Assembly (NCBI RefSeq): GCF_938045465.1
Contig: NZ_CALIBF010000015.1
Location: forward strand, 1 to 12,356
Length of the DNA: 12,356 bases
Source: an uncultured Campylobacter sp.
GTDB lineage: Bacteria; Campylobacterota; Campylobacteria; Campylobacterales; Campylobacteraceae
Direction of reading: 5' to 3'
This document shows, piece after piece, positions 1-6,468 of the stretch; position 1 is the stretch's first letter, and each line of letters begins with the position of its first letter. The notes below the pieces were generated by a model that was given only the letters and a program-made list of their open reading frames with translations, made no database searches and was not told the DNA's origin. A program made the translations under genes and the position numbers.

Positions 1-42
1 ATTTTCCAGTGATACGCATAAATTTCTAATTTTGGGCTGCAT
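1..42 (-). CDS. 5' end of an unidentified gene (partial)
   Basis: An ATG at 40-42 on the minus strand opens 14 codons, MQPKIRNLCVSLEN, that run off the window edge without a stop. An AAGGA ribosome binding site (50-54) lies 7 bases upstream of the ATG, which is good spacing for this genome. The gene follows the 242-residue gene on the same strand after a gap of about 40 bases, so it could be the next member of the same transcript. Fourteen residues are too few to assign a family. The call rests only on the ribosome binding site, the open frame and the operon-like spacing. Confidence 0.45.
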   Translation of the reverse strand, partial: MQPKIRNLCVSLEN

Positions 43-81
43 TATTTAATCCTTTTAACGGCTAAATTTTAAATTATGAGA

Positions 82-810
82 TTATGCTATCTCTACCGAT
101 ATTTGAGCGTCGATTTTGCCGCCATTTTCTTTTAAAATTTCAGGAAATCCCAATTTTATAATCTGCTCTTCGGAGAGGCTATAAGAATAGTGGATATTTG
201 CCTCTATGCTCAGCGGGCGGACTATTTTCGCAACTTCGCTAAAAGGCAGCTTAACGTCCAATAATGCCACGTAAAAGGCTTCCGTATCGCTATCAAAGAC
301 ATTTATATAGCAGCCTTTTATATTTTTATCGCCACTATTTGGAGCTTTGATTATTCTTTCATGGCCGGCAGAGGAACCAAAGAAGTATGAAAAACCGGGC
401 TTAACCATATCAAGGCATCCAAAAGATCTCATCTGCTCTATGTTTAAGCTATAGCCATATACATAATAAGGATCGTCTGCATCCGATTTTACAATTTGTT
501 TTATGTCTTCCAAATCAAGATCTATTTGCCGCGAATCGGCGTAGCTCTCATCGATACCGAAAGATGTTATATCATAATATGTCTTATAATACATATCGCG
601 TATATGAAATTTAATTCGCTTATCACTTAAAAGCTTTGGATCTATTTTTATACCGAGTTTTTGCGCGTCCGATTTCGCAATCGATTCGGGCTCGAATATA
701 AATTCTTTTCCAAAACGACCGCTTTGCCCTTTTGGAATTTTAATCCAATACAGTTCTCGTCCATCTCTTACCGGAAAAAGATAACGGAAAATACCTTTTA
801 CGCTTTTCAT
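82..810 (-). CDS. hypothetical protein, 242 residues
   Basis: I do not recognise this protein. It begins MKSVKGIFRYLFP with a clear ribosome binding site (AAGAAGGA, 5-8 bases before the ATG) and ends at TAA. There is no signal peptide or membrane segment. The composition is that of a soluble alpha/beta protein: basic and aromatic at the N-terminus, rich in Tyr, Asp and Ile in the middle (an acidic DLDLEDIKQIVKSDADD stretch), and it contains an FFGSSAGHERI segment and a C-terminal SLSEEQIIKLGFPEIL helix. It lies downstream of a small lipoprotein and a microprotein on the same strand, in what looks like an accessory block. Stand-alone proteins of this kind beside small lipoproteins are sometimes orphan immunity proteins, but nothing in the sequence proves that. 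Confidence 0.75.
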   Translation of the reverse strand: MKSVKGIFRYLFPVRDGRELYWIKIPKGQSGRFGKEFIFEPESIAKSDAQKLGIKIDPKLLSDKRIKFHIRDMYYKTYYDITSFGIDESYADSRQIDLDLEDIKQIVKSDADDPYYVYGYSLNIEQMRSFGCLDMVKPGFSYFFGSSAGHERIIKAPNSGDKNIKGCYINVFDSDTEAFYVALLDVKLPFSEVAKIVRPLSIEANIHYSYSLSEEQIIKLGFPEILKENGGKIDAQISVEIA

Positions 811-930
811 TTTTGAATCCTTCTTGTTTTATTTGCTTCTCAAGCCGCTTTAAATTTACGCTATACGCGCCTAAGATACTCTGCGCGTATTGAAATTTTA
901 AAATCCGCGCTAAGTTCTTTCGCCCGGCGG

Positions 931-1257
931 CTAGTACTTTCTTTTTACTATGTCGTCCTTCTTTACAAAATACTCTTTTTGACCGCAAGGATAGTAAATT
1001 TTACACCATTTGCCTTCGCAGGATTGAATCGGGATGACCATCTCATCATAATAAGCAAATTCCTCTTTATCTTCATAGAAAATTTTACGAATAACGCTAT
1101 CTTTAAATTTATATATAATTTTTTGATCTATTTTTTCGCCACATTCGCCGTAAAAGGCATCGTCTTTGTGTTTTGCAAAAGTGATTTTATGCCCTAAAAT
1201 CGTAGGACTGCACCCATATAGGCATAATGCGACAAAAGATATAACAAAATTTCTCAT
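931..1257 (-). CDS. small secreted lipoprotein, 108 residues
   Basis: The protein starts MRNFVISFVALCLYGCSP: a short basic start, a hydrophobic stretch and a lipobox (LYGC, Cys16), so it should be exported, lipidated and membrane-anchored. The mature part has about 92 residues, is rich in Lys, Asp, Tyr and Cys (Cys at about 39, 80, 86 and 91), and ends with a segment of the form GKWCKIYYPCGQKEYFVKKDDIV. That ending resembles the last strands of a bacterial SH3-like domain (inference, not proven). The ribosome binding site AGTAGGAGA sits just upstream of the ATG. The stop of the 25-residue ORF is only 24 bases upstream, so the two are probably co-transcribed. No family name can be given. Confidence 0.75.
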   Translation of the reverse strand: MRNFVISFVALCLYGCSPTILGHKITFAKHKDDAFYGECGEKIDQKIIYKFKDSVIRKIFYEDKEEFAYYDEMVIPIQSCEGKWCKIYYPCGQKEYFVKKDDIVKRKY

Positions 1258-1281
1258 CTCTTCTCCTACTTAAAATGCGCC

Positions 1282-1359
1282 CTATCTTTTATTTGGATAC
1301 ATTAGGCTATTAAATACCGCTATAGAAAATATGGCTGATACTAATGTCAAAATTCTCAT
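1282..1359 (-). CDS. 25-residue hydrophobic microprotein
   Basis: A 26-codon ORF starts at ATG 1357-1359 and ends at TAG 1282-1284. Its product begins MRILTLVSAIFSIAVFNSL and ends YPNKR: one hydrophobic helix of about 17 residues with a single Arg near the front and a basic tail, as in single-pass membrane microproteins. An AAAGGAG ribosome binding site lies 10 bases upstream, one of the stronger sites in the window. The ORF sits 24 bases before the lipoprotein gene and downstream of the zinc-ribbon gene, all on the same strand. It could also be a leader peptide or the remnant of a longer gene. The ribosome binding site, composition and spacing argue for translation. Confidence 0.5.
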   Translation of the reverse strand: MRILTLVSAIFSIAVFNSLMYPNKR

Positions 1360-1472
1360 CTTATTTTCGCTCCTTTATCGAAATTCTATTTATAACGCCT
1401 TATGATATTGCTTTTAAATACATACGCAATTTTAAAATTTTGTACCTTAATTGCGCCTATCTTTTGAATATT

Positions 1473-1658
1473 TTATTCCTCATCGCGCTGATTTTGCACC
1501 TTCTTTAGCCACTCCTCTTCAAATTTATAATATTTCTCAAGCTTTTTATTCTTTTCTGCTTGATTCCACTTTTCTATCTCGGCATAATCTTGCAGCTCGC
1601 CCCCGCACTTAGGGCAAACGCTCCTATCTTTAACGTCCGAGAAATTATAAAAATTCAC
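1473..1658 (-). CDS. 61-residue protein with one CPxC zinc-ribbon knuckle
   Basis: The only possible start is a GTG at 1656-1658, because a TGA lies in frame two codons upstream and no ATG occurs inside. The protein has a CPKCGGEL knuckle (Cys15, Cys18) typical of a zinc ribbon, but the second Cys pair is missing. The rest is a strongly charged, Lys/Glu/Trp-rich helical tail (about residues 28-61) that could form a coiled coil. There is no convincing ribosome binding site. A TTTTG-TAGAAA element (-10-like, 1689-1694) could be its promoter. It may be a genuine small gene that heads the minus-strand cluster, or a truncated copy of a longer zinc-ribbon protein. I cannot assign a function. Confidence 0.45.
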   Translation of the reverse strand: MNFYNFSDVKDRSVCPKCGGELQDYAEIEKWNQAEKNKKLEKYYKFEEEWLKKVQNQRDEE

Positions 1659-1981
1659 TTCTCATATTTTTAAAATTTTACCGTAATTTTTCTACAAAAT
1701 TTTACTTAAATTTGGCTTCAGTCGTTTAAAATTTTATCTCTTTGAAATTTAAATTTCAACCATTGTCCGGCGTTTTAAATTTCTCTGTTTTTTTAAAATG
1801 CGAGCCTCAAACGCCGTCTTAAAAATTTATGCAGATGCAAGCAGCGAGGAGCCGCCGCGATAAATTTAAAGTCAAATTTTATTTCTAGCCATCTTTTAAT
1901 TTGTTTCTTATCTTTGGCGTATTAAAATCCCGCTTTGTTTCATTCGTAAATTTGAAACGTATCTTAAAAACAAGGAAGCCG
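1659..1981. other. gene-free spacer between divergent genes
   Basis: This AT-rich stretch of about 320 bases has no credible gene. It holds several AAATTT words, a perfect 18-bp palindrome (1742-1759, listed separately) and a long-range inverted pair CGGCGTTT (1768-1775) / AAACGCCG (1809-1816). The ribosome binding site of the SemiSWEET gene (AAGGAA, 1972-1977) lies at its right end. A plus-strand open frame from 1901 only extends the SemiSWEET frame upstream and is not supported as coding. Confidence 0.6.
1742..1759. repeat. perfect 18-bp palindrome
   Basis: TTGAAATTTAAATTTCAA is identical to its reverse complement over all 18 bases. It lies between two divergently transcribed genes, where an operator for a dimeric regulator would be expected. 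AAATTT words are common throughout this genome, so chance cannot be excluded. Confidence 0.4.
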
Positions 1982-2239
1982 ATGAGCGAAAGAAATTCAG
2001 AAATTTTAGGTTGGGCGGGCACATGCCTGTCGGTCATAATGTACGTATCCTATGTGCCGAATATAATGGTAAATTTAGACGGCAACAAAGTCCCGTTTCT
2101 CCAGCCGCTCGCAGCCGCGATAAACTGCACGATATAGCTTAGCTACGGTCTTTTAAAGCCTAAAAAGGACTATCCGCTCGCCGCGGCGAATTTCCCGGGG
2201 ATCATCTTTGGGCTACTAACCGCAATAACGGCGCTTTAA
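1982..2239 (+). pseudogene. SemiSWEET sugar transporter, interrupted by an in-frame TAG
   Basis: Translation from ATG 1982 (ribosome binding site AAGGAA at 1972-1977) gives 51 residues, starting MSERNSEILGWAGTCLSVIM, then TAG (2135-2137). The same frame then continues for 33 more residues, LSYGLLKPKKDYPLAAANF..., to TAA at 2237-2239. Read through, it is an 85-residue protein with three membrane helices, matching the usual SemiSWEET length. It has the PQ-loop region (YVPNI, residues 24-28), the INCTx-LSYGLLK second helix and the AAANFPGIIFG third helix with its conserved Asn (residue 70). SemiSWEETs are half-size sugar uniporters that work as dimers in the inner membrane. The TAG is codon 52, where the family has its substrate-binding Trp (TGG), so a single G-to-A change explains it. 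Unless the stop is suppressed or is a sequencing error, the gene is dead but very recently so, because the frame downstream is intact. Confidence 0.85.
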
Positions 2240-2502
2240 ACCGCACTTTTAGCGGCTTGATAAATTTTAAAACCGCCCGCGCCACACCTTGTCTGCCGCG
2301 TCTGTACAGCGCGCCCACCTACCACGCTGAGTCCGAGCTAACTTGTCGCAAGCATACCCGCACCTCACATATCCATTACGACGCGGCTTTAAATTTCACA
2401 AAATCGTCCGTGCCGAATTCAAGTCTGCCGAATTTAAATAACTTTTATACAAAATTTGATAAGCTTATTTTGATTAAAATTTTATCTTTAAAAGGACGAA
2501 AA

Positions 2503-3348
2503 ATGAAAAAGGTCATCACTTGCGTCGATCAAAATGCGCTTGCCCCAGCGGTTAGAGATTACGGAATTTACGTCGCTAAAACCTTGGGTGTCGAGCTCGT
2601 GTTTATTCACGTGGTTGAAATCCCAGAGCTTGGCGAGAATTTTTATGGGCTAGCCGCAGGCGGAATCGTCCTAGGAGAGAATGATATCCTTGCAAATAGC
2701 TACGGAAGTCCCACATTAGGCGGCGTGGATGTGGAAAAAGACCACGAAGAAGCTGAAGCGATGCTGGATGAATATATCTGCGCTGCGACTGCTGCGGGCG
2801 TAAAGGCGAGTAAGATCATCAAAGATGGCGATTTTATCGACGTTATCGCTGAGTACAAGGACGAAGCTGAAATTTTTGTACTCGGTATCAAGGGCTCAAA
2901 TAACGAGGACGTAGGCTTTAACGCAAGCGTGCTGATAAAGGAGCTTCACGTGCCGTCACTGCTCGTGAATAAGGAATTTTCACCTATTAACTCCGTGCTC
3001 ATTGCGTTTGACGGCACTGACGCGGCGAAACGCACGCTTGAGTTTATAAAGGGCTCAAAGCTTCTTGCGAGCGCGCATAAGCATGTCTTGCACATCAATG
3101 CGGGTGCCGCAGAGGGCGAGCGGATGCTGGATCTGGCGCGCGAAATTTTGGGCACTCAAAACGCCACTTTCAAATACATCCAAGCCGAAGTTCCCGCCGA
3201 TGAGATCATCAAATATCGCCGCGCCAATAACCTCGATCTGATCGCTACCGGTGCCTTTACGAAGGGCTTTTTCAAAAAGCTCTTTTTAGGCAGCGTCTCC
3301 GAGGATATCTTGCACAATGCACTTGTACCGGTGCTAGTGCTATCGTAA
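2503..3348 (+). CDS. universal stress protein, tandem Usp domains
   Basis: This 281-residue soluble protein has two UspA-type domains in tandem (about 1-145 and 160-281). Each begins with a beta strand and an Asp (ITCVDQ; VLIAFDGTD) and ends with the conserved beta strand PSLLVN or VPVLVLS. The C-terminal domain keeps most of the nucleotide-binding loop, TGAFTKGFFKKLFLGSVSE, with Thr replacing the usual second Gly. The N-terminal domain has a degenerate version (GIKGSNNEDVGFNAS), so only the second domain is likely to bind ATP. Such proteins act in cytosolic stress survival. The start is the ATG at 2503, preceded by AAAGGACG. The frame stays open upstream to 2257, but that part has a composition unlike the protein and no ribosome binding site. 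A TATACA element at 2446-2451 is a possible -10. A strong terminator follows the gene. Confidence 0.92.
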   Translation: MKKVITCVDQNALAPAVRDYGIYVAKTLGVELVFIHVVEIPELGENFYGLAAGGIVLGENDILANSYGSPTLGGVDVEKDHEEAEAMLDEYICAATAAGVKASKIIKDGDFIDVIAEYKDEAEIFVLGIKGSNNEDVGFNASVLIKELHVPSLLVNKEFSPINSVLIAFDGTDAAKRTLEFIKGSKLLASAHKHVLHINAGAAEGERMLDLAREILGTQNATFKYIQAEVPADEIIKYRRANNLDLIATGAFTKGFFKKLFLGSVSEDILHNALVPVLVLS

Positions 3349-3375
3349 TCGCAAGACCAAACGCCGATAAACGCT

Positions 3376-3414
3376 AAATTCCGTCGCTTACGTTATTTTA
3401 AAGCGGCGGAATTT
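3376..3414 (+). terminator. rho-independent terminator after the Usp gene
   Basis: AAATTCCGTCGCTT (3376-3389) pairs with AAGCGGCGGAATTT (3401-3414) over 14 positions with one G-U pair, around an 11-base loop. T-rich sequence follows (TTTAAATTTTT, about 3421-3431). It starts 27 bases after the Usp stop codon. Confidence 0.8.
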
Positions 3415-3594
3415 TAGAATTTTAAATTTTTCAATCCTTCGTTTTTCAAATTCATATACTTTTTAAAATTCATAGAAATTTTGCTTAATAATTCGTCAAT
3501 AGATCTTATTAAATTCCGTTAAATTAGTAATTGCATATAAAATTTTATGATTTAGTTTATTAAAAATTTTATTATTATTTAAGAAGAATTGTAA

Positions 3595-3600
3595 GATAAT
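3595..3600 (+). promoter_or_regulatory. candidate -10 box for the TonB-dependent receptor
   Basis: GATAAT follows a strongly AT-rich tract with T runs about every 10 bases, the usual Campylobacter promoter style. It would give a leader of about 40 bases before the receptor ATG. A second candidate, TATAAA at 3624-3629, would leave the ribosome binding site too close to the RNA start. I could not identify a convincing Fur box. Confidence 0.25.
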
Positions 3601-3646
3601 CCCGCCAATAAATTGATATGGATTATAAAATCTAAAAAGGATTTTT

Positions 3647-6091
3647 ATGAAAAAGGGCAAAATTTTACTTTCTTTTGCGCTACTTTGCTCGCCGTTTTGG
3701 TTTACTGCGGCGCAAAATAGCGGCACTTCTCAAAACTCGTCCGTCGCGAGCTCCACCTCTAAAATTTCGTCGTCACAAAGCTCACGTGCAGCCGCCGTAT
3801 CACGGAACTCCGCGCCGTCTGCTTCAAATCCCGCCGCCAATAATGCGGCACCGAAAAGCTCTACGCAAGAGCCAGCGAGTTCTACCGCCACAAATTCCAC
3901 GTCGCAAAGCGGTGGCACAGAAAATTCTGCGCCGCAGAGCTCAGACGGCGATAATCTCGGCACCATAAACGTTACGGGCAAGGCCGATCTATCCACTACC
4001 GAGGGCACCGGCTCGTATACGACGGGCAATATGAGCACCGCGACGGGGCTAAATTTAAGCATAAGAGAAACGCCGCAGTCCATAAGCGTCATCTCCAATC
4101 AGCTTTTAAAAGATCTGAGCCTGCACAACGCCGAAGAGGCTCTTTCAAAATACGCCACCGGCATTTCACTAAATAACGACGCGGGCGGCAATCGCATCGT
4201 CTCGCGCGGCTTTTATGTCGATAATATCCAAGAAAACGGCATCGCAAGCTCGGTTTCTAGCTCCGTGTTCGGGCCTCTGGGCTCATCGAAGGAATTTACC
4301 GATTTGGAATTCTATGATCGCGTCGAGGTTCTGCGCGGCGTAGCGGGTCTTACGCAAAGCAACGGCGAGCCCGGCGGCACGATAAATTTAATCCGAAAGC
4401 GTCCGAGCGATCAGTTCGGCTTTAATGCAAGTCTAAGCGGCGGTAGCTGGGATAATTATCGCGGTATGATCGACGTAACGGATGCGATAAATCAAAGCGG
4501 TACGGCACGCGCGCGGCTGATCGGAATTTTAAGTAAAACGGGCTCGTTTAAGGACTATCCGCGCAACGGCTATCGCGAAGGCATCGGCGTTTCGACGGAA
4601 TTTGACGTGGCCGATAAGACGCTTCTTAACGCGGGATTTTTGTGGCAAAAAACCGTCGGCGTCTATGATATTTACGGCGTGCCCGTTTTAGACAATCATG
4701 GAAATTTACTGAATTTACCGCGCAGAAGTTACTTCGGCTCGGATTGGGACAGAAGCGAATATAAAAAATTTAACGCCTACAGCGAACTCTCGCACGAATT
4801 TAGCGATGATCTGAAAGCCTATGCGAGGCTCAATTATACCGATAGCGACAGCATGTTAAAATTCGGAGCGCTCAGCGGGGCAGATCCTTACAACGGCACT
4901 ACGTCGCATACGGTGCGATATAGAATTTACGATAACGACTCCAAAGAGATCGGGTTTTAAACGGGGCTAGACGGCAAATTCGAGGCATTTGGGCAGAAGC
5001 ACGACTTTTTCTTAAACGGCTCGCTTAGCAACGAAAAGCTTAATTGGCGCGAGACTAGAACGAGAGATTCGTCTATGGCGTCACTGGGGATGAATATTTA
5101 TAACTGGGACCGCTCAAGGATTGCTCAGCCCGATTGGAGCAGTGCTGCTACATTTAAAGACCGAAGCTCCACTACCATAAAGCAGCGCGCGATCTCGCTC
5201 GGGACTAGATTAAACCTAACCGACGATTTTCACTTTTTGCTTGGTGGGCGCTTTTCGAAGGTAACCTACAGCAGGTATTATTATAATATTTTGCGCGGCA
5301 CGGCTTCGCATAGCGCGAGCCCGAGCAAATCGGATTTCACGCCGTATGCGGGAGTGGTCTGGGACTTTGCGGATAATTTTTCGTGGTACGCAAGCTATGC
5401 CGAAATTTTTGAGCCGCAAGCCGCGCGCGACAAGGACGGTAAAATTTTGGATCCCGTCGTCGGCTATAATTTAGAAACCGGCGTGAAGGGAGAATTTTTT
5501 GATGGCGCGCTTAATACGAATGTCGCGCTATTTCAGATCATTCAGAAAAATAGAGCGATGACCGATCCTATCAATACGAACTACTCCATCGCCGAGGGCA
5601 AGGTGCGAAGCCGCGGCGTGGATGCCGAGCTGCAAGGCTCGCTTACGGATGATTGGAAATTATTCGCAGGATATACTTTCAACCGCAGCGTCTATTTAAA
5701 GACGGAAAGAACCTCCGCAGCGGTCGATTATAGCAAGGGCGCAAACGCCAAACGCTACATTCCGAAGCATCTGTTTAAGCTCTATACGAACTATGAAATT
5801 CCGCTCGGCGAAAATCGTAAGGTTACTTTGGGCGCCGGCATGCGCTATCAGAGCAAAACCGCTTCGATATATCGCGAAAGCGTTGCGTACTACGCCGCGC
5901 CGCAGAAAGCTTACACGCTGTGGGACGCAAATGTCGGCTATCATTTTGACAAGCACTTTAGCGTAAATTTTGCGGTCAAAAACATCACGGATAAGAAGTA
6001 TTTTCAAAATACGCAAAATCGCGTCGCGGGGATGAATAATTACTACGGCGAGCCGCGGAATTTTATGTTGACGCTAAATTATACGTATTAG
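3647..6091 (+). pseudogene. TonB-dependent siderophore receptor (FhuE/FpvA-like), interrupted by an in-frame TAA
   Basis: The frame starts at ATG 3647 (AAGGA ribosome binding site, 5 bases away) and gives 437 residues before TAA (4958-4960). The same frame then continues to a stop at 6091, for 814 codons in all. In order it has a signal peptide (about 1-22), a Ser/Ala/Asn-rich low-complexity linker (about 24-103), a TonB-box-like GTINVTG (105-111) and a plug domain (ETPQSISVIS at 141-150; EVLRGVAGLTQSNGEPGGTI at 227-246). A beta barrel follows and ends NITDKKYF...YGEPRNFMLTLNYTY with the final aromatic residue that barrels need. Such receptors import ferric hydroxamate or mixed siderophores across the outer membrane. 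The TAA falls early in the barrel, after KEIGF and before TGLDGKFEAFG, so the 437-residue product could not form a channel. One base change explains the break and the second half is not degraded. The fragment with an ATG at 5075 is only the C-terminal part of this gene. Confidence 0.88.
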
Positions 6092-6158
6092 GTGCGGATG
6101 GAATTTTGCGCTTATGCGAACTCGGACTGACCGAACTCGCACGCGGCCTTGGATAAAT

Positions 6159-6181
6159 TCCGCGCTTTATAAGAGCGCGGA
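6159..6181 (+). terminator. hairpin downstream of the TonB receptor
   Basis: TCCGCGCT (6159-6166) pairs perfectly with AGCGCGGA (6174-6181) around a 7-base loop, about 70 bases after the receptor stop. No T tract follows, so it is a weak candidate for an intrinsic terminator and might instead stabilise the RNA end. Confidence 0.35.
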
Positions 6182-6259
6182 TAAAGCGAGCGCAGAGGCG
6201 CGAGACTAGGCTTTGTCGCAAGTAGCACGTAGCGAGGCGGGTAAAATTTGAACGAAGCC

Positions 6260-6422
6260 GCGGGATTAAAATTTAGCTCGCGATTTGGTTGATTAACGAT
6301 TGATTGGCGCGGGCGATCGCGGGCGATAAAATTTAATCTCGCGAAATTCCAAGCGAATTAAACGCGCAGACTTGCGAGCATAAAATCCGCTCGCGAGGCT
6401 GCGGGATCAAATTTAATCCCGC
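6260..6422. repeat. four degenerate quasi-palindromic repeats
   Basis: Four related units of about 21-29 bases share the layout GCGGG or GCGAG, an AT core around AAATTTA or AAAAT, then CTCGCG, CCCGCG or GCTCGC. They lie at 6260-6286, 6319-6347, 6374-6394 and 6401-6422. The third has a perfect 6-bp stem (GCGAGC/GCTCGC). The fourth has a perfect 7-bp stem (GCGGGAT/ATCCCGC) around an AT core. They are spaced 27-59 bases apart, start to start. Confidence 0.55.
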
Positions 6423-6468
6423 GATTTCGCTGTAATCGGCGCTAAATTTTAAAATTTAAAGAGAAAAT

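Larger units (their letters stand above)
6092..6468. other. gene-free spacer with hairpins and quasi-palindromes
   Basis: No credible ORF lies in these 377 bases. The stretch contains a terminator-like hairpin (6159-6181), a perfect tandem 10-base repeat CGCGGGCGAT (6308-6317 and 6318-6327), and four short quasi-palindromes between 6260 and 6422 (listed separately). No clear -10 box for the following ABC transporter gene was found. Confidence 0.6.

Noticed and set aside
2257..2502. 82-residue N-terminal extension of the universal stress protein
   Set aside because: Its composition is unlike the protein, there is no ribosome binding site at 2257, and the ATG at 2503 has AAAGGACG and gives the normal Usp start.
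3571..3600. Fur box upstream of the siderophore receptor
   Set aside because: ATTAT and ATAAT half-sites are present, but only about half of the positions are symmetric, too few for a supported call in such AT-rich DNA.
5075..6091. Separate 338-residue gene starting at 5075
   Set aside because: It is in the same frame as the receptor start and contains only barrel strands. The codons between the TAA at 4958 and 5075 also translate to receptor-like sequence.
6260..6422. CRISPR array
   Set aside because: The units are degenerate, unevenly spaced and self-complementary, the spacers are short and not unique in style, and no cas genes are present.
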